Shown piece after piece: positions 32,672 to 43,286 of a stretch of DNA of 64,000 nucleotides. Positions within the stretch are counted from its first letter, which is position 1. Each line of letters opens with the position of its first letter. This DNA comes from Mycoplasmataceae bacterium (GTDB lineage Bacteria; Bacillota_I; Bacilli_A; Mycoplasmatales; Mycoplasmoidaceae): assembly GCA_031261065.1 (NCBI GenBank), contig JAISKD010000011.1, positions 1-64,000 on the forward strand. Reading direction: 5' to 3'. The notes below the pieces were generated by a model, which was not told where the DNA came from, did no database searches, and saw only the letters and a program-made list of their open reading frames with translations. Made by a program: the position numbers and the translations under genes.

Positions 32672-32833
32672 ATGAAAATTAATTCTGTAAATAAAGTCAA
32701 AAAATCTGGTGTTAAAGTCAGACAACCAACTCTTAGAGAACTAATTTTAGCTCTCGGAAAAAGAATGGATGGAATCGAAGCAAGACTAGACAGAATTGAC
32801 TCTAGACTAGATAGAAACAATCTCATTAAGTAG
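32672..32833 (+). pseudogene. mosaic, decayed coiled-coil copy D
   Basis: A 53-codon ORF whose first half (from 32671) is almost identical to copy C (from 32469). Its second half carries CTCTCGGAAAAAGAATGGA, shared with copy B (32191), and then a coil and DRNNLIK tail like copy A. Upstream, the expected N-terminal PELNGLII is still readable (from about 32636) but is cut by TAA, and no ACAAAT array remains. It is a recombined and probably silent copy. Confidence 0.7.
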
Positions 32834-32907
32834 ATTTTTTAAAAAACAATTCCTGAACTAAAGTTGGAAATATAAATAATATATTATTTTCAACGTTTTC
32901 GAAAGAC

Positions 32908-32913
32908 TATAAT
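32908..32913 (+). promoter_or_regulatory. -10 box of gpsA
   Basis: TATAAT with a 6-nt gap to ATG 32920. The 15-nt segment TATAATATTTATATG is identical to the one at rpoE. Confidence 0.7.
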
Positions 32914-32919
32914 ATTTAT

Positions 32920-33909
32920 ATGGCAAAGATTGCAGTACTTGGTTCAGGAGCATGGGGCACAGCCCTTGGCGATTTACTACTTGAAAATAAAAACGAAGTT
33001 CTATTCTATGGCGTTGATTCTTCCGAAATAGATGATATCAATAAAGGGCTGAACTCAAGATATTTTGGCGATAAAAAAATTCATGGTAATCCAAAAGCAA
33101 CATTAAATACTAAAGATGTTATTGCTTTCAAACCAACATATATTTTAATTGCCGTTCCTGCATCATTTATTGTTTCTACTATTTCAAAAATCATAAATGA
33201 TATAGATTGACCATGTACATTTATTAATGTAGCTAAAGGACTAGACTCAAAAACAAATGACGTTTGATCAAAATCAATTAATGCTATTATTTCTAGTAAA
33301 CAATGTAAATTAGTTACACTAATGGGCCCATCTTTTGCTGTTGATGTATTTGCGCAAGTTCCAACAATTGTTAATCTTTTACAAGAAGACATTGAACTAG
33401 CAAGCGAAGTTGCAAAATTATTTAATAATTATCGATTCGCATGTGTGCCATCTACCGATGTAATTGGTGGACAAATAACATCTGCGCTTAAAAATGTATT
33501 AGCCGTAATTTGTGGATATGTTGATAATCTATCTATTAATACTAAAGCCGCTATCTTTTGCGAAGGTATTAAGGAAATATATAACTTCGTTAAAATATAT
33601 GGAGGTAAGGCCGACACAATAGTTGATTTTTGTGGAATTGGTGATATATATTTAACATGTACTGATTCTAAATCTCGTAATTTTACACTCGGTTTAGAGC
33701 TACAAGAAAATGATTATGATAATACACCATCAAAATTAACAAATAAAACTGTTGAAGGTTATGTAACATTTCCAATTATCTATGACTTCATTAAAAAGAA
33801 CAATGTTAAAGCTCCCTTATTTGAAGAATTTTATGACCTACTTTACAATAACAGCGTAAGCAAAGAAAATTTTATTGCCGAATTATTTAAGAAAATTTGT
33901 AGTAAGTAG
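32920..33909 (+). CDS. gpsA: glycerol-3-phosphate dehydrogenase [NAD(P)+]
   Basis: Interconverts dihydroxyacetone phosphate and sn-glycerol-3-phosphate, feeding phospholipid synthesis. The 329-residue protein has the Rossmann motif VLGSGAWGTALGDLLLEN, FINVAKGLD, MGPSFAVDV, the catalytic Lys in SALKNVLAVICGYVDNL, GIGDIYLTCTDSKSRNFTLG and the C-terminal VEGYVT. Length normal. Single gene. Confidence 0.96.
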
Positions 33910-33912
33910 TTC

Positions 33913-34728
33913 TTATTCAACTAGCAAATGTTCGTTAATAGCATTTGCAACACAGTGTTTAGACTTGCGGTATTTATGGGTTGCTAATTCATTTAAAACT
34001 TTTGACTTTTTTGTTACAGCAAATGACATACCCACTACACGAGCAGCCATTACGTCATTATTGGAGTCTCCAATTATTGCTACTTCATCTAATGGAACAT
34101 TCAATGATTCAGCAATTTGTGATATTGCATAACCCTTATTTACACCCTTACAAGTAACTTCAAGACAATAAGGACCGTGTTCGACTATTTCATTCATGTC
34201 TTTATATTTGGTAGAAAGATATTCCCCAATCTTCCTTACATTCGGTAAATAAGTGTAAATAACAAGTTTAAAAACATCTTTAATATCATTTGGTTCTAAT
34301 TTTGTTACATTCAAATTCTTAAATAATTTAGCGAAAACAGATACAAACATAAGAGATGTTGCATAAACACCATTTTGTCATGTAATGTTTTTGGTGTATA
34401 CTCAGCATTTGCCACCTAAATTAATAACATCATTGTAGATAGATTTCACAATAGCATTATTAAAAAAGATTGATCTATCTTCATTTGTGTTGACATTTTT
34501 GATTAAACCGCCATTGAAACAACTTAAATAAGGAAGTTTTTGTCCAACATATGCTTCAATCTGGTGGTGATATTTATATGCCGAAACAATAGAACGACCT
34601 GTAATGATTACTGGTATACCACCAGCCAATACATATTTTTTAATTGCCTTCAAATTTTTAGTTGATATTCTTTTGAATTTTGTAAGCAATGTTCCATCAA
34701 GGTCAATTCCAAATATTTTGTACTTCAT
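33913..34728 (-). CDS. HAD-superfamily phosphatase (Cof type)
   Basis: The 271-residue protein has motif I DLDGTLLTK (9-17), motif II in PVIITGRS, and motif IV IIGDSNNDVMAA near the end, with a C2 cap in between, as in the Cof/YidA subfamily. It probably dephosphorylates sugar phosphates or related metabolites. The end is convergent with gpsA, 3 nt apart. Confidence 0.92.
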
Positions 34729-34815
34729 ATAAATGCTATATGTTTGTATTATAAATTATTATGCTAAGCAGCATATTAAGCAAAACTAATAATATATATT
34801 AAAATATATATAGAT

Positions 34816-35835
34816 ATGCAAATTACAAAGAGGCAAGAAAAGATTTTGCAAATAATCGTTGAACAATATGCATTTACAGCTCAGCCAATTTCTAGTCAAG
34901 AAATAATATCCGAGCATTTAGATGATATTTCATCTGCTACTGTCCGCAATGAAATGGTCATATTAGAGAAAAAAGGTTTATTAGAAAAAACCCACACTTC
35001 GTCAGGCCGTATTCCTTCTGTTGATGCATATAAATATTACGAAGCAAATATTTTAAAACCAAAGATTAATAACGATGTTAAGAAAAAACTTAAAAAAATA
35101 TTTGCTCTTAGAGATTTGTCTATTGATACTGTAATAGATCAATCAATTTCTATTATTAACGAATCTCTAAAATTGCCATCAGTTATTAGTTCAACAGTTA
35201 ACATCGAATCACTTAAACGTTTTGATTTAATACAAATAAGTGCTGACACAGCACTTATCATTATCGTTACTTCTAGTGGCGAAATCATTAAAAATGAAAT
35301 CACTTTAGATAATGCTTCTCAATTGGCTGATGTTTCAACATGTATCAGAATTTTTAATGACCGTTTATTAGACACGCCGATTAAAGATGTATCTAATAAA
35401 CTATCTTCCATTAAAGAAATTATTAGAACTGCAGTACATGAATATGAGTTTTGTATTCAACAAATATTCGAAAAGATCTTTTCATTTAATACAAATAACT
35501 CACAAAAGAGAACTGTTGTTGGAACTAAATATTTAACTGCACAACCTGAGTTCAGAAATATTGAGAAACTTAATGAAGCATTAGGTTTCTTAGAAAATAC
35601 AAATGTTTGAAAGCATATTTCATATAACCAGTCAAAGACCGGTAAAACACTAATAACATTTGGTAGGGATTTTGGAATTAATGATATAGCTGTTGCCTCT
35701 ACAAATATTGACGTAGGAGATGAATCTAATAGACAAATCTCCATAGTTGGTCCGACAAGAATGGATTACAACTATGTCAAAGGTTTATTAGATTTTGTCA
35801 AAGAAGAACTTGAAGCAAAGGGAGGCAAGAAATAA
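34816..35835 (+). CDS. hrcA: heat-inducible transcription repressor HrcA
   Basis: The 339-residue protein has the N-terminal winged helix with ISSATVRNEMVILEKKGLLEKTHTSSGRIPS, the HrcA hallmark, followed by the GAF-like regulatory domain. HrcA represses chaperone genes by binding CIRCE (TTAGCACTC-N9-GAGTGCTAA); I see no CIRCE before this gene or elsewhere in the window, so its targets are elsewhere. Normally followed by grpE; here the next gene is unrelated. Confidence 0.96.
35821..35825 (+). promoter_or_regulatory. Shine-Dalgarno before ATG 35837
   Basis: GGAGG inside the end of hrcA, 11 nt before ATG 35837. It selects this start over an in-frame ATG at 35795. Confidence 0.6.
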
Positions 35836-35836
35836 C

Positions 35837-36328
35837 ATGAAGGTTAGACTATATATTAAAAAATGCAACCCGCATTATATAAAGAGGATAGTTTCACGAC
35901 AAGCATCAAATAAGGCCAACCTTAACGTTTTAACTTTTCTTTTCTTTTTTGTATACGATTCTCTTAAAGACAAAAAGAGTTTCTATCGCATTAAAAGAAT
36001 GCTAAAGAAAAGTGATTTCTATAAATGTAATGATGCTAAAAATTTAACTAATTGTATATATGATTTACCTACTGGAAAAAAATACAATTATGAATTATTG
36101 TCAAATATGGTTCATCTAGCATTTGACTATATTGAATGTTGTGAAAGAACAACAAAATTTATTGAAATGGATATAAGAGAAGATGTATCAAAAATTGAAA
36201 CAGAATTTGCTGACCGTCTTGGGAAACTTAAAAAATTTCTAGTAGCTTTAAGAAAACTAGATAACACAACTAATGATGTTGTTGTTTTTATTAATCGACT
36301 TTGTGAGAAGAGGGTTAAATTAAAATAG
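35837..36328 (+). CDS. soluble basic protein of unknown function
   Basis: The 163-residue Lys-rich protein is unrecognised. Mostly helical, with a hydrophobic patch NVLTFLFFFVYDSL (about 31-44) that is too short for a clear membrane span, and a C-terminal coil-prone half. It follows hrcA by 1 nt and precedes the next gene by 1 nt, so it belongs to an hrcA / 35837 / 36330 / cmk operon. It is not GrpE. Confidence 0.7.
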   Translation: MKVRLYIKKCNPHYIKRIVSRQASNKANLNVLTFLFFFVYDSLKDKKSFYRIKRMLKKSDFYKCNDAKNLTNCIYDLPTGKKYNYELLSNMVHLAFDYIECCERTTKFIEMDIREDVSKIETEFADRLGKLKKFLVALRKLDNTTNDVVVFINRLCEKRVKLK

Positions 36329-36329
36329 T

Positions 36330-36980
36330 ATGGCACAAACAAGAATGGAAAAATGAAAAAGTTGACGTGCTGAAATCAGCGATAATAGCTGACTAATGGC
36401 AGAGTTGTCAAACGAATCTACAGCTATTACCGATTTTAAAAAGAGAATAAATAAGATTTCTCCGAGGATACTTGAAGGAATACAAGAAGGAGTTCCTCTT
36501 TCTGAACTTGTATCTATTAATGAGAACAAAGGTTTAGATGTGGAACAGATTTTTGATTTTTCTAGAACTATAGATGATGAAAGAGCTAAAATACTTCGTG
36601 ATGAAATTGCTGAATGAACAAACAGCCGTTCAAGACTTAAAATCATGGATGAAAACGGTAATGTAAGTAAACAATGATTAGGCAGCGATGATGATTTTAA
36701 AAAATTAGCTGAAAACAAAGAAAAGATTGAAAGTTCATATAAGAAACTTGAAAAATATAAAGAAGATAATTTAACAAGCAATGCAAATAATAATATTGAT
36801 TCTAAATTAAATGAGCTTGATATTCAAAAGAATTTAGAACTAATAAAAACAATTAAACCATTGCCTGAAACTGAAACTCAGACATCATCTCACAAAAAAC
36901 AATACCTAATTTTCATTGCTTGTGTTATAATTACTATAGTAGTCTTAATTAGTTTAGCGGTAGCGAAACTATACATATAG
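36330..36980 (+). CDS. tail-anchored coiled-coil protein of unknown function
   Basis: The 216-residue acidic/basic helical protein has coil-prone middle sections (ENKEKIESSYKKLEKYKEDN). A single C-terminal hydrophobic helix (about 191-213, QYLIFIACVIITIVVLISLA) leaves almost nothing outside. The N-terminal bulk is therefore cytosolic (tail-anchored topology). No family recognised. Placed 1 nt after its upstream neighbour and 5 nt before cmk. Confidence 0.72.
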
Positions 36981-36985
36981 AGAAT

Positions 36986-37633
36986 ATGAAACATTACCAG
37001 ATTGCATTAGATGGACCAGCCGGAGCTGGAAAAAGTACATTAGCAAAGAAACTTGCTGCTCAGTTGGACTTCATCTATATTAATTCTGGTGGTATATATA
37101 GGAGCATTGCAGTAGCGTTAAGAGATAACAACACCGACATTACTGATTTAAAAGAAGTAGCTAAAGTTCTTGAAAACTCTCGTGTTGTACAAAAAGGTTC
37201 ACGAATGTTTTTAAACGGACAAGATATTAATGACCGTTGCTACACACAAGATATTCAAAATTTTGTTCCGCTGATCTCTCCTATCCACATTATTCGTGAA
37301 GCAAGTACAAAATCGCAAATATTAACTGCCGCTAATAATAACATAGTAATCGAAGGTCGTGACACAACGACTGTGGTTTTCCCTAATGCCACACTAAAAG
37401 TATTTGTTACTGCAAGTCAAGAATTACGAGCTCAAAGAAGATGAGAACAAAGCGGGAAACAAATTAGTCTTGAAGAAACACTTAAAGACTTAATTAAACG
37501 TGATTCTGCAGACATGAATAGAAGTGAATCTCCATTGAAACAAGCGGATGACGCATTTGTATTGGATACAACCAACCTTACTGAAAAAGAAGCATTAGAC
37601 ATATTGATCAGCGAATTCAATAAGAGAAAATAG
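36986..37633 (+). CDS. cmk: cytidylate kinase
   Basis: Phosphorylates CMP and dCMP. The 215-residue protein has P-loop LDGPAGAGKSTLAKKLA (8-24), YINSGGIYRS, the VIEGRDTTTVVFPNA segment (family V-x-GRDIGTVVFP, here with T for I/G), and R-D-S-A-D-M-N-R-S-E-S-PL near the C-terminus. The usual downstream gene der is absent; tRNA-Arg follows. Confidence 0.95.
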
Positions 37634-37696
37634 AATTCTAGTTGGTTTATAATATAGACAAATGGCACTCACTCTATTCAGGCAATAGTCACATAT

Positions 37697-37773
37697 GCAT
37701 TCGTAGCTCAGCTGGATAGAGCACAAGTTTCCTAAACCTGGGGTCGGGGGTTCGAATCCCTCCGAGTGCGCCA
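37697..37773 (+). tRNA. tRNA-Arg (CCT)
   Basis: 77 nt, acceptor GCATTCG / CGAGTGC with one T-G pair, encoded GCCA end, anticodon loop TTCCTAA giving CCT, which reads AGG. A TATAAT at about 37649 gives its own promoter. Confidence 0.95.
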
Positions 37774-37929
37774 TTAAATTAAAAAAATATAATCACAAAA
37801 CAATTTTGCAATTAGACGTACCACTTCCGGTGTTGTTCCTAGTTGCATTTGTTTTTTTATACAAATTAACGTGTTGGTGGAATTGAGCGGTTTCACCCAC
37901 CATTATCTTTACATATATATAATATATGT
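37774..37929. other. 156-bp spacer with hairpins
   Basis: No gene found. It contains GGTGG...CCACC complementary segments near 37876-37902 and T-rich stretches. The right end has TATAATATATG directly before the next ATG. Confidence 0.4.
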
Positions 37930-40545
37930 ATGAGAAAGTTAAGCTTCAAAAGTATACTTTCATTTTTGGTTCCAATCATTGCCATTCCCGCTATTGCAAC
38001 GCCAATAGTTTTATCTAATACTCATAAGACTAATAAAGATATAGTTTCTAATTTTTATAGTAGCATTCACAATGCAAAAGCAGATAGTTGAGATGCTTTA
38101 ATGAGTCTTGAACTCCAATTAGAAAATATACAAACTTCAACTTATGCATCTGCTAACCCTACATGGACTCCTGCACAAATTGCTGCTCAGGTTGCTATTG
38201 ACGATGCTGACTTTTATAACATTTACTATAAACCAACTTCTTCTTCAGATGAAGATAAGGATACTTGTTATAACTACTTAATGCAATATGCAAACTCAAA
38301 GGGTTTTTCTTTAATTTCTTGAGATTATATACAAGCTAATGAAGATGCTATGGTTGACCAAATAGTTGCTTCTAATTCTAAAATTAACAAGGATAGTATA
38401 AAAGCTACTCTTGATGATTTGATTTCTCAAGGTATTTCCAATAATGAGAGTCCATTAACTTTTTATAATGATGCTATTGATCAAATACTAGCGCATTCTT
38501 CAGATAAAAATGCTCAAAAAATGTATCTTCAATTGATTGCTTCAAAATTTACGTCCGGTAACTTTTCTATAGGAAGCGATGAAAACATGGCTGATCCTGA
38601 AGTTGAAGCATTTATTGAAAATGGGGCTACAAATATTCACCTTACTTCTTTGAACTGCGATTATTTAACTACTTCTGTTGAAGAAAAATTCTTTACATAT
38701 ACTTCAAACGACCAAATCAATCCTTATGTTGGAGACATATGCAATATCCCATTTTTAAAAGATGCAGGAATATCTATATTTCAAGCTCGTGCATACCCAG
38801 TTAAAAAAGCTGCTCTAGATTACAAAACAATTTTAACTGATGGTACTACCAATACTAACACAATGAAATTAGAATTTATTCTAGAAGATTCTCATGGCAA
38901 TCAATTTACAACTGACAAAATGGACTATCAATTTGCATATACTCCATTAGAAAGCGACTTTCTATTTAATAGATTTATGAGTAGCAGTTGGTTCGCTGGA
39001 GGATTTGGAGATAGCGAAATGGTTAATACAAAATACAACAATCTTATGTATAACGATATCACTAACCAATATGTCCCTTTCGATTCTGCTGCTCTAAGCC
39101 AGAATGACACTTGATATGCTACTTATGGAAATGCCGCAAACTTTAATTACAGTGTTGGAGATGAACTTCCTGACGATATAACAAATCATATTTGTCAAGT
39201 TAGTAGTCAATATTTTATCGGAATTGACCCAAATATGTCTTTGACTGATACTACTTCAGCAGCAAATTCTTATATGACTAATTTCGGTATCCCTGAAGGA
39301 CGCGTAGTTGCTAAGGTTGGAAAAATCAATATTTCTATTGATGATCCATATGTTGATTTAGACATGTACTGAAAAACTAATTCAGGTAAAGAATATCTGA
39401 TGAAGGGTGACCAAATAACTCAAATTTATGCATATGGAACAGAAATGTGTGACCACAATAGATTCTCTTTATATTGAGACAAAGACACATTAGCTGATTT
39501 AAATTTAGCTGCCACTATAGCAAATAACAATAATATTCAACAAGGAATTGAAACTTTACAAAAAGATTCATATCAAGATGCTATTAACTCAATTAATAAA
39601 TATCATGATTGATTAATAGGATATTCAGTTGCTGAAACTACATTGTCTGCGGCTTTCACTGTTATTGCTGGAGTTGAAGCTGCTGCTGCAGTTGCTAATT
39701 TCATGACACAAGACTATGCACTAGGTGCTATTATGACCGCTTTATCTGCTGCAGATTTTGCTAATGGTATCTCATGTGGATTTTCTTCTGCATATGGCTA
39801 TGTAAATGCTAAGAAAATTAGCAAAGATGTTAAAGATCTTGAAGCACTAAACAATTTTATTGATTCTACAAATATTGTTTCTGATTTAAGTAATTTACAA
39901 GATGACATCAATAAATTCAATAATCCAACAACATTTGGCGGATTCGTTCAATCTGCTGAAGCTGTAATAACTGATGCGCAAAATTTTTCAGATACATATG
40001 CATCTGATTTATCTTCATTGTTAAATAATTTAGCAAAAGATGGAGATTTCTCTTCTGCTCCTATAGATTTAAGTGTCTTCTCTGATTTCACTCAAAAATG
40101 AATGGCTATCGCATTTACCGGCTTTTCTTTATCAGTTGCAGGTAATGTTACTTTCATGCTTTTCCGTAACGCAATTTTAGATTATATAGGTTACGCAAAC
40201 GGCTATAGACTTGCTTCACTTCAAGACTGCGTTGACAATTATACAATGTGAAATGAAGAGTACATATACCATCTAAATGCTCAAATACCTCTCAACCCCA
40301 TTTGAAACGATGAACAAGTCATGAATGTTATTAACTATAATATGGATCAAATTAAAGAAATTAATAATGTTATAATTCCTCGTGAAATTGAAAAGACATT
40401 TGAATCTGCAAAAATTGATGATATAGCAAAGGCTAGTTCAATTGCCGGAATTATAGTTGGCGTAATTTCAACTGGAATTGATGTTGCATGAACTGTAATT
40501 CAAAAAGATTTTTCAAATGAAATTGCTAAAGAGATAGGATGTTAA
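37930..40545 (+). CDS. large secreted or surface protein with hydrophobic hairpin
   Basis: The 871-residue protein is unrecognised. A signal peptide-like N-terminus (about 5-32, no lipobox Cys) is followed by a long Asn/Asp/Thr-rich region (40-560). Then come four hydrophobic segments: 565-595 and 597-628, rich in Ala/Gly and adjacent; 724-758; and 836-858, near the C-terminus. A coil-prone region (630-720) separates the pairs. The Ala-rich hairpin recalls membrane-inserting parts of helical pore-forming toxins, but I see no diagnostic motif, and a plain multi-pass surface protein is equally possible. About a dozen Trp are coded by TGA. Monocistronic. Confidence 0.8.
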
Positions 40546-40597
40546 TTCTGTCCTTAACTTAATCTAAAAGAAGTTTAATAAAAAAGTAAAGTACTAT

Positions 40598-41155
40598 TTA
40601 TTTTGTGTACTTTCAAATATCGCCGTTAGCTAATCTATATGAGTTTATGTTTCCGTCTTCTGGTATACCATTAAAATACGCTCTAAGAACACGACCGACT
40701 CCACAATGAGCAACGATAAGAATAGTTTTACCATCATTATCTTTTATTATTTGTTCAAGTGCTTTCCACACTCTATCTTTTAAATGAGTTATATTTTCAA
40801 CACCATTCTCATATTCGATGTTCAATGCAAAGCTTCAACTATCTAATTTTCATTTTTGAATGTTAGGAATAGAACTTTCTAAAACACCTTCATATTCACC
40901 ATAAGCTCTCTCAACAATATCTTTATTTGAGATAATTTCTAAATTATGAAATTGATTTATTATTGCACATGTTTGTTGAGCTCTTTTCATTGTAGAACAA
41001 TATATTTTATCAAACTTAATTTCTTTAAGTTTTAATGCAGCGCTTTCAGCCTGTGCTTCACCAGTTGTATTTATTGGAACATCTGTTGAACCATACAAAC
41101 ATCTTTCAAAATTATAATCTGTTTGTCCATGTCTAACAAAATAAATAGTAGTCAT
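40598..41155 (-). CDS. histidine phosphatase (PGAM-like)
   Basis: The 185-residue protein has the catalytic RHGQTDYN (8-15), STMKRAQQTC and a second catalytic His in ILIVAHCGVGR, the histidine-phosphatase pattern. It probably dephosphorylates small metabolites; too short and generic to be assigned as glycolytic phosphoglycerate mutase. Confidence 0.92.
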
Positions 41156-41261
41156 GTTAATAATATACGAAATATATCACATAAATGTAGTAATTTTTGA
41201 GAATGACCATTAACTATTCTTAGTAAATCTAAACTTTATAAACCTATTGGAATAATGAATT

Positions 41262-41267
41262 TATAAT
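41262..41267 (+). promoter_or_regulatory. -10 box of the hemolysin III gene
   Basis: TATAAT with a 7-nt gap to ATG 41275. Confidence 0.65.
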
Positions 41268-41274
41268 AAACTTT

Positions 41275-41934
41275 ATGAAACTGACTAAAAATCAAACGGT
41301 CGGGGAAGAAATAGCTAACTCAATATCACATGGGATAATGGTTCTCTTCGGAATAGCTGTTTTACTAACTCTGATTATCAGATCTGGATATAATCCATAC
41401 AAATTATCTGGCGCTATTATTTATGGTTTTTCTGTAACATTATTGTATATATTTAGTTGCATATATCATGCATTAGGTAATGGCAAGGCTAAGTGGTCAG
41501 TTTTTAAAAGGCTTGACCACTTATCCATTTATTTATTAATAGGTGGAACATATGCTCCAATATTATTAAATTTATCTTCTATAAACAATCATGTTTGAGG
41601 AGGACTAAGTGCAGGAATATGAATATTTATTATCCAATGAATTGTCATAATTATTGGAATAACATTCCAATCTATTTGGATAAAAAAGTATCATTGATTA
41701 CATGTTGCACTATATTTAATTCTTGGATGAAGTGCAATGATGTTTATAGGAGATATCTATAGATTCAATGTTGTTTTCTTTTGATTGATATTGACTGGAG
41801 GTCTATGCTACACATTAGGAGTTGTATTTTATGCAATACCTAAAGTATTTTACTTTCACTTTGTGTGACATATTTTTACAATGCTTGGAACAATTTTCCA
41901 TGCAGTTGCAATCCTTATCTTTATTTATGTGTAA
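41275..41934 (+). CDS. hemolysin III / PAQR-family membrane protein
   Basis: The 219-residue protein has seven TM helices and the family metal-site residues: NSISHG at the start of TM1, RLDHLSIYLLIGGTYAP, and HFVWHIFTMLGTIFHAVAI with the closing His residues. Members are related to adiponectin receptors; in bacteria they are annotated as hemolysin III or TrhA and affect membrane-lipid energetics. Its last codons (LIFIYV-stop) lie in the first copy of a 32-bp tandem duplication. Confidence 0.92.
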
Positions 41935-41976
41935 AGGTTGTTGTCCTTATCTTTATTTATGTGTAAAGGTTGTTGT
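41913..41976. repeat. Perfect 32-bp tandem duplication at convergent gene ends
   Basis: 41913-41944 and 41945-41976 are identical. Copy 1 holds the last codons and stop of the hemolysin III gene (plus); copy 2 holds the last codons and stop of rny (minus). Each copy could serve both genes. The simplest reading is that the two genes once overlapped at their 3' ends and a tandem duplication pulled them apart. Confidence 0.9.
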
Positions 41977-43221
41977 CCTTATTATAGAAATTTCAGGATT
42001 TGCTGTTCTAGTATTTTGGTTATCATTTAGTTTTTGTTTTATTGAGTAAGCCAATTGATTAAGTTCCGAATCACTTATTTTACTTGGTTCTACATAAACC
42101 ATTAAATTCTTTCCAGAACGTAGAACAAATGCTTTCTCAACACCAGGAATTTCTGTACATATTTTTTCCATTTCTTTATTACGTTGAAATAAATTACCAG
42201 AATGTTCAATTCTGCTACCCGGTCTGCCCGCAGAAATTATATCTGCAACCTTAATAATAGACGAGTAAATAAATTGCGGTTTGTCATAATTATGATGCGT
42301 AGCAATACCATCATAAACATACTCTCCAAGTTTATATTTCTTTGCAATTTCTTTTCCTTGCTCAACATGGTCATTATCGTTTTCGAAATCAACAGCTTTA
42401 CCTATATCATGAAAGAAACCGACCTTTAAAGCTATTGACTGATCTAAACCTAGTTCACCAGCAATTAACTTACAAATTTTAGCTGTTTCAATTGAATGTG
42501 ATAAAACATTTTGTCCATAGCTAGTACGTAAAGAAAGTCTACCGATTATAGGGTATAAATCGCTAGAGATATTAGGAATCTGTAGTTTGTTTTCTATTGT
42601 ATCTCTACCGATTTCGATAAACCTTTCTTCTTGCTCTTTTACTTTTTGTGCATAAACGGCTTTAATTGCAACAATATCTACATTTCTTGCAGCAGCCAAT
42701 TGTTCCAACACTTCTTTTGCTAAGTGCCTACGTATTGGGTTGAATGATGAAATTGTAAGCGTTGGATTTCCTTTCTCAGAAATAATTAAATCTACACCTG
42801 TTAGAGATTCGAATTCCTTTATTGCTGAACCACTTCTACCAATGATTTTGCTTTTAAATGCTTCAGCAATAGCGGGTGGCAAATCTACAACATAAGTTGT
42901 CTTATCTTTTGCAATACTTTCTGCCATTGATTCCATCGTATTTAAAAGAATTTCATGAGAAATTTTTGAAGAGTTTTCTTTTACTTCATTAGTTATGTCA
43001 TTTATTTGTTTATTTTTATAAGATAATAGTTCTTTATCTATTAGTGCTGTTAATTCATTACGAATGTCTTCACTTTTTAATCCAGAAACTGTTTCTAATT
43101 TTGTTTCGTATTCTTTAATTTTTTGATCTAGTATTTTATTTTTTTCAATTAGTTGATTATTTAAAAAACTAGTACGCTTTGCTTCGCGTTTAATTTTTAT
43201 TGATTTTATTTTTTTGAACAT
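41953..43221 (-). CDS. rny: ribonuclease Y without membrane anchor
   Basis: Endonuclease that starts mRNA decay. The 422-residue product has a short coiled-coil (about 15-60), a KH domain with IIGRSGSAIKEFESLTGVDLI (family GREGRNIR), and an HD domain with HDIGKA near residue 270 and HSIETAKI, HVEQGKEI. Typical RNase Y is about 500-520 residues with an N-terminal TM helix and a long coil; here both are missing. The reading frame is closed by TAA just before the ATG, so the anchor cannot be recovered by a longer start. TAAAAT lies 6 nt before ATG. Its C-terminus is in a duplicated 32-bp unit. Confidence 0.93.
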   Translation of the reverse strand: MFKKIKSIKIKREAKRTSFLNNQLIEKNKILDQKIKEYETKLETVSGLKSEDIRNELTALIDKELLSYKNKQINDITNEVKENSSKISHEILLNTMESMAESIAKDKTTYVVDLPPAIAEAFKSKIIGRSGSAIKEFESLTGVDLIISEKGNPTLTISSFNPIRRHLAKEVLEQLAAARNVDIVAIKAVYAQKVKEQEERFIEIGRDTIENKLQIPNISSDLYPIIGRLSLRTSYGQNVLSHSIETAKICKLIAGELGLDQSIALKVGFFHDIGKAVDFENDNDHVEQGKEIAKKYKLGEYVYDGIATHHNYDKPQFIYSSIIKVADIISAGRPGSRIEHSGNLFQRNKEMEKICTEIPGVEKAFVLRSGKNLMVYVEPSKISDSELNQLAYSIKQKLNDNQNTRTANPEISIIRTTTFTHK

Positions 43222-43255
43222 TATTTAATTTTAGGTAGTCCGCAATCTGTCGCAA

Positions 43256-43286
43256 ACAATAAAAAAGCACGTATTGCTACGTGCTT
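43256..43286 (-). terminator. Rho-independent terminator of the candidate sRNA
   Basis: On the minus strand AGCACGTA-GCAA-TACGTGCT (8-bp stem, 43285 to 43266) is followed by T-tract (43266-43261). It ends the small transcription unit upstream of rny. Confidence 0.85.

Noticed and set aside
37648-37697. Short ORF MALTLFRQ before tRNA-Arg
   Set aside because: Eight codons lying in the tRNA 5' leader; no evidence of translation.
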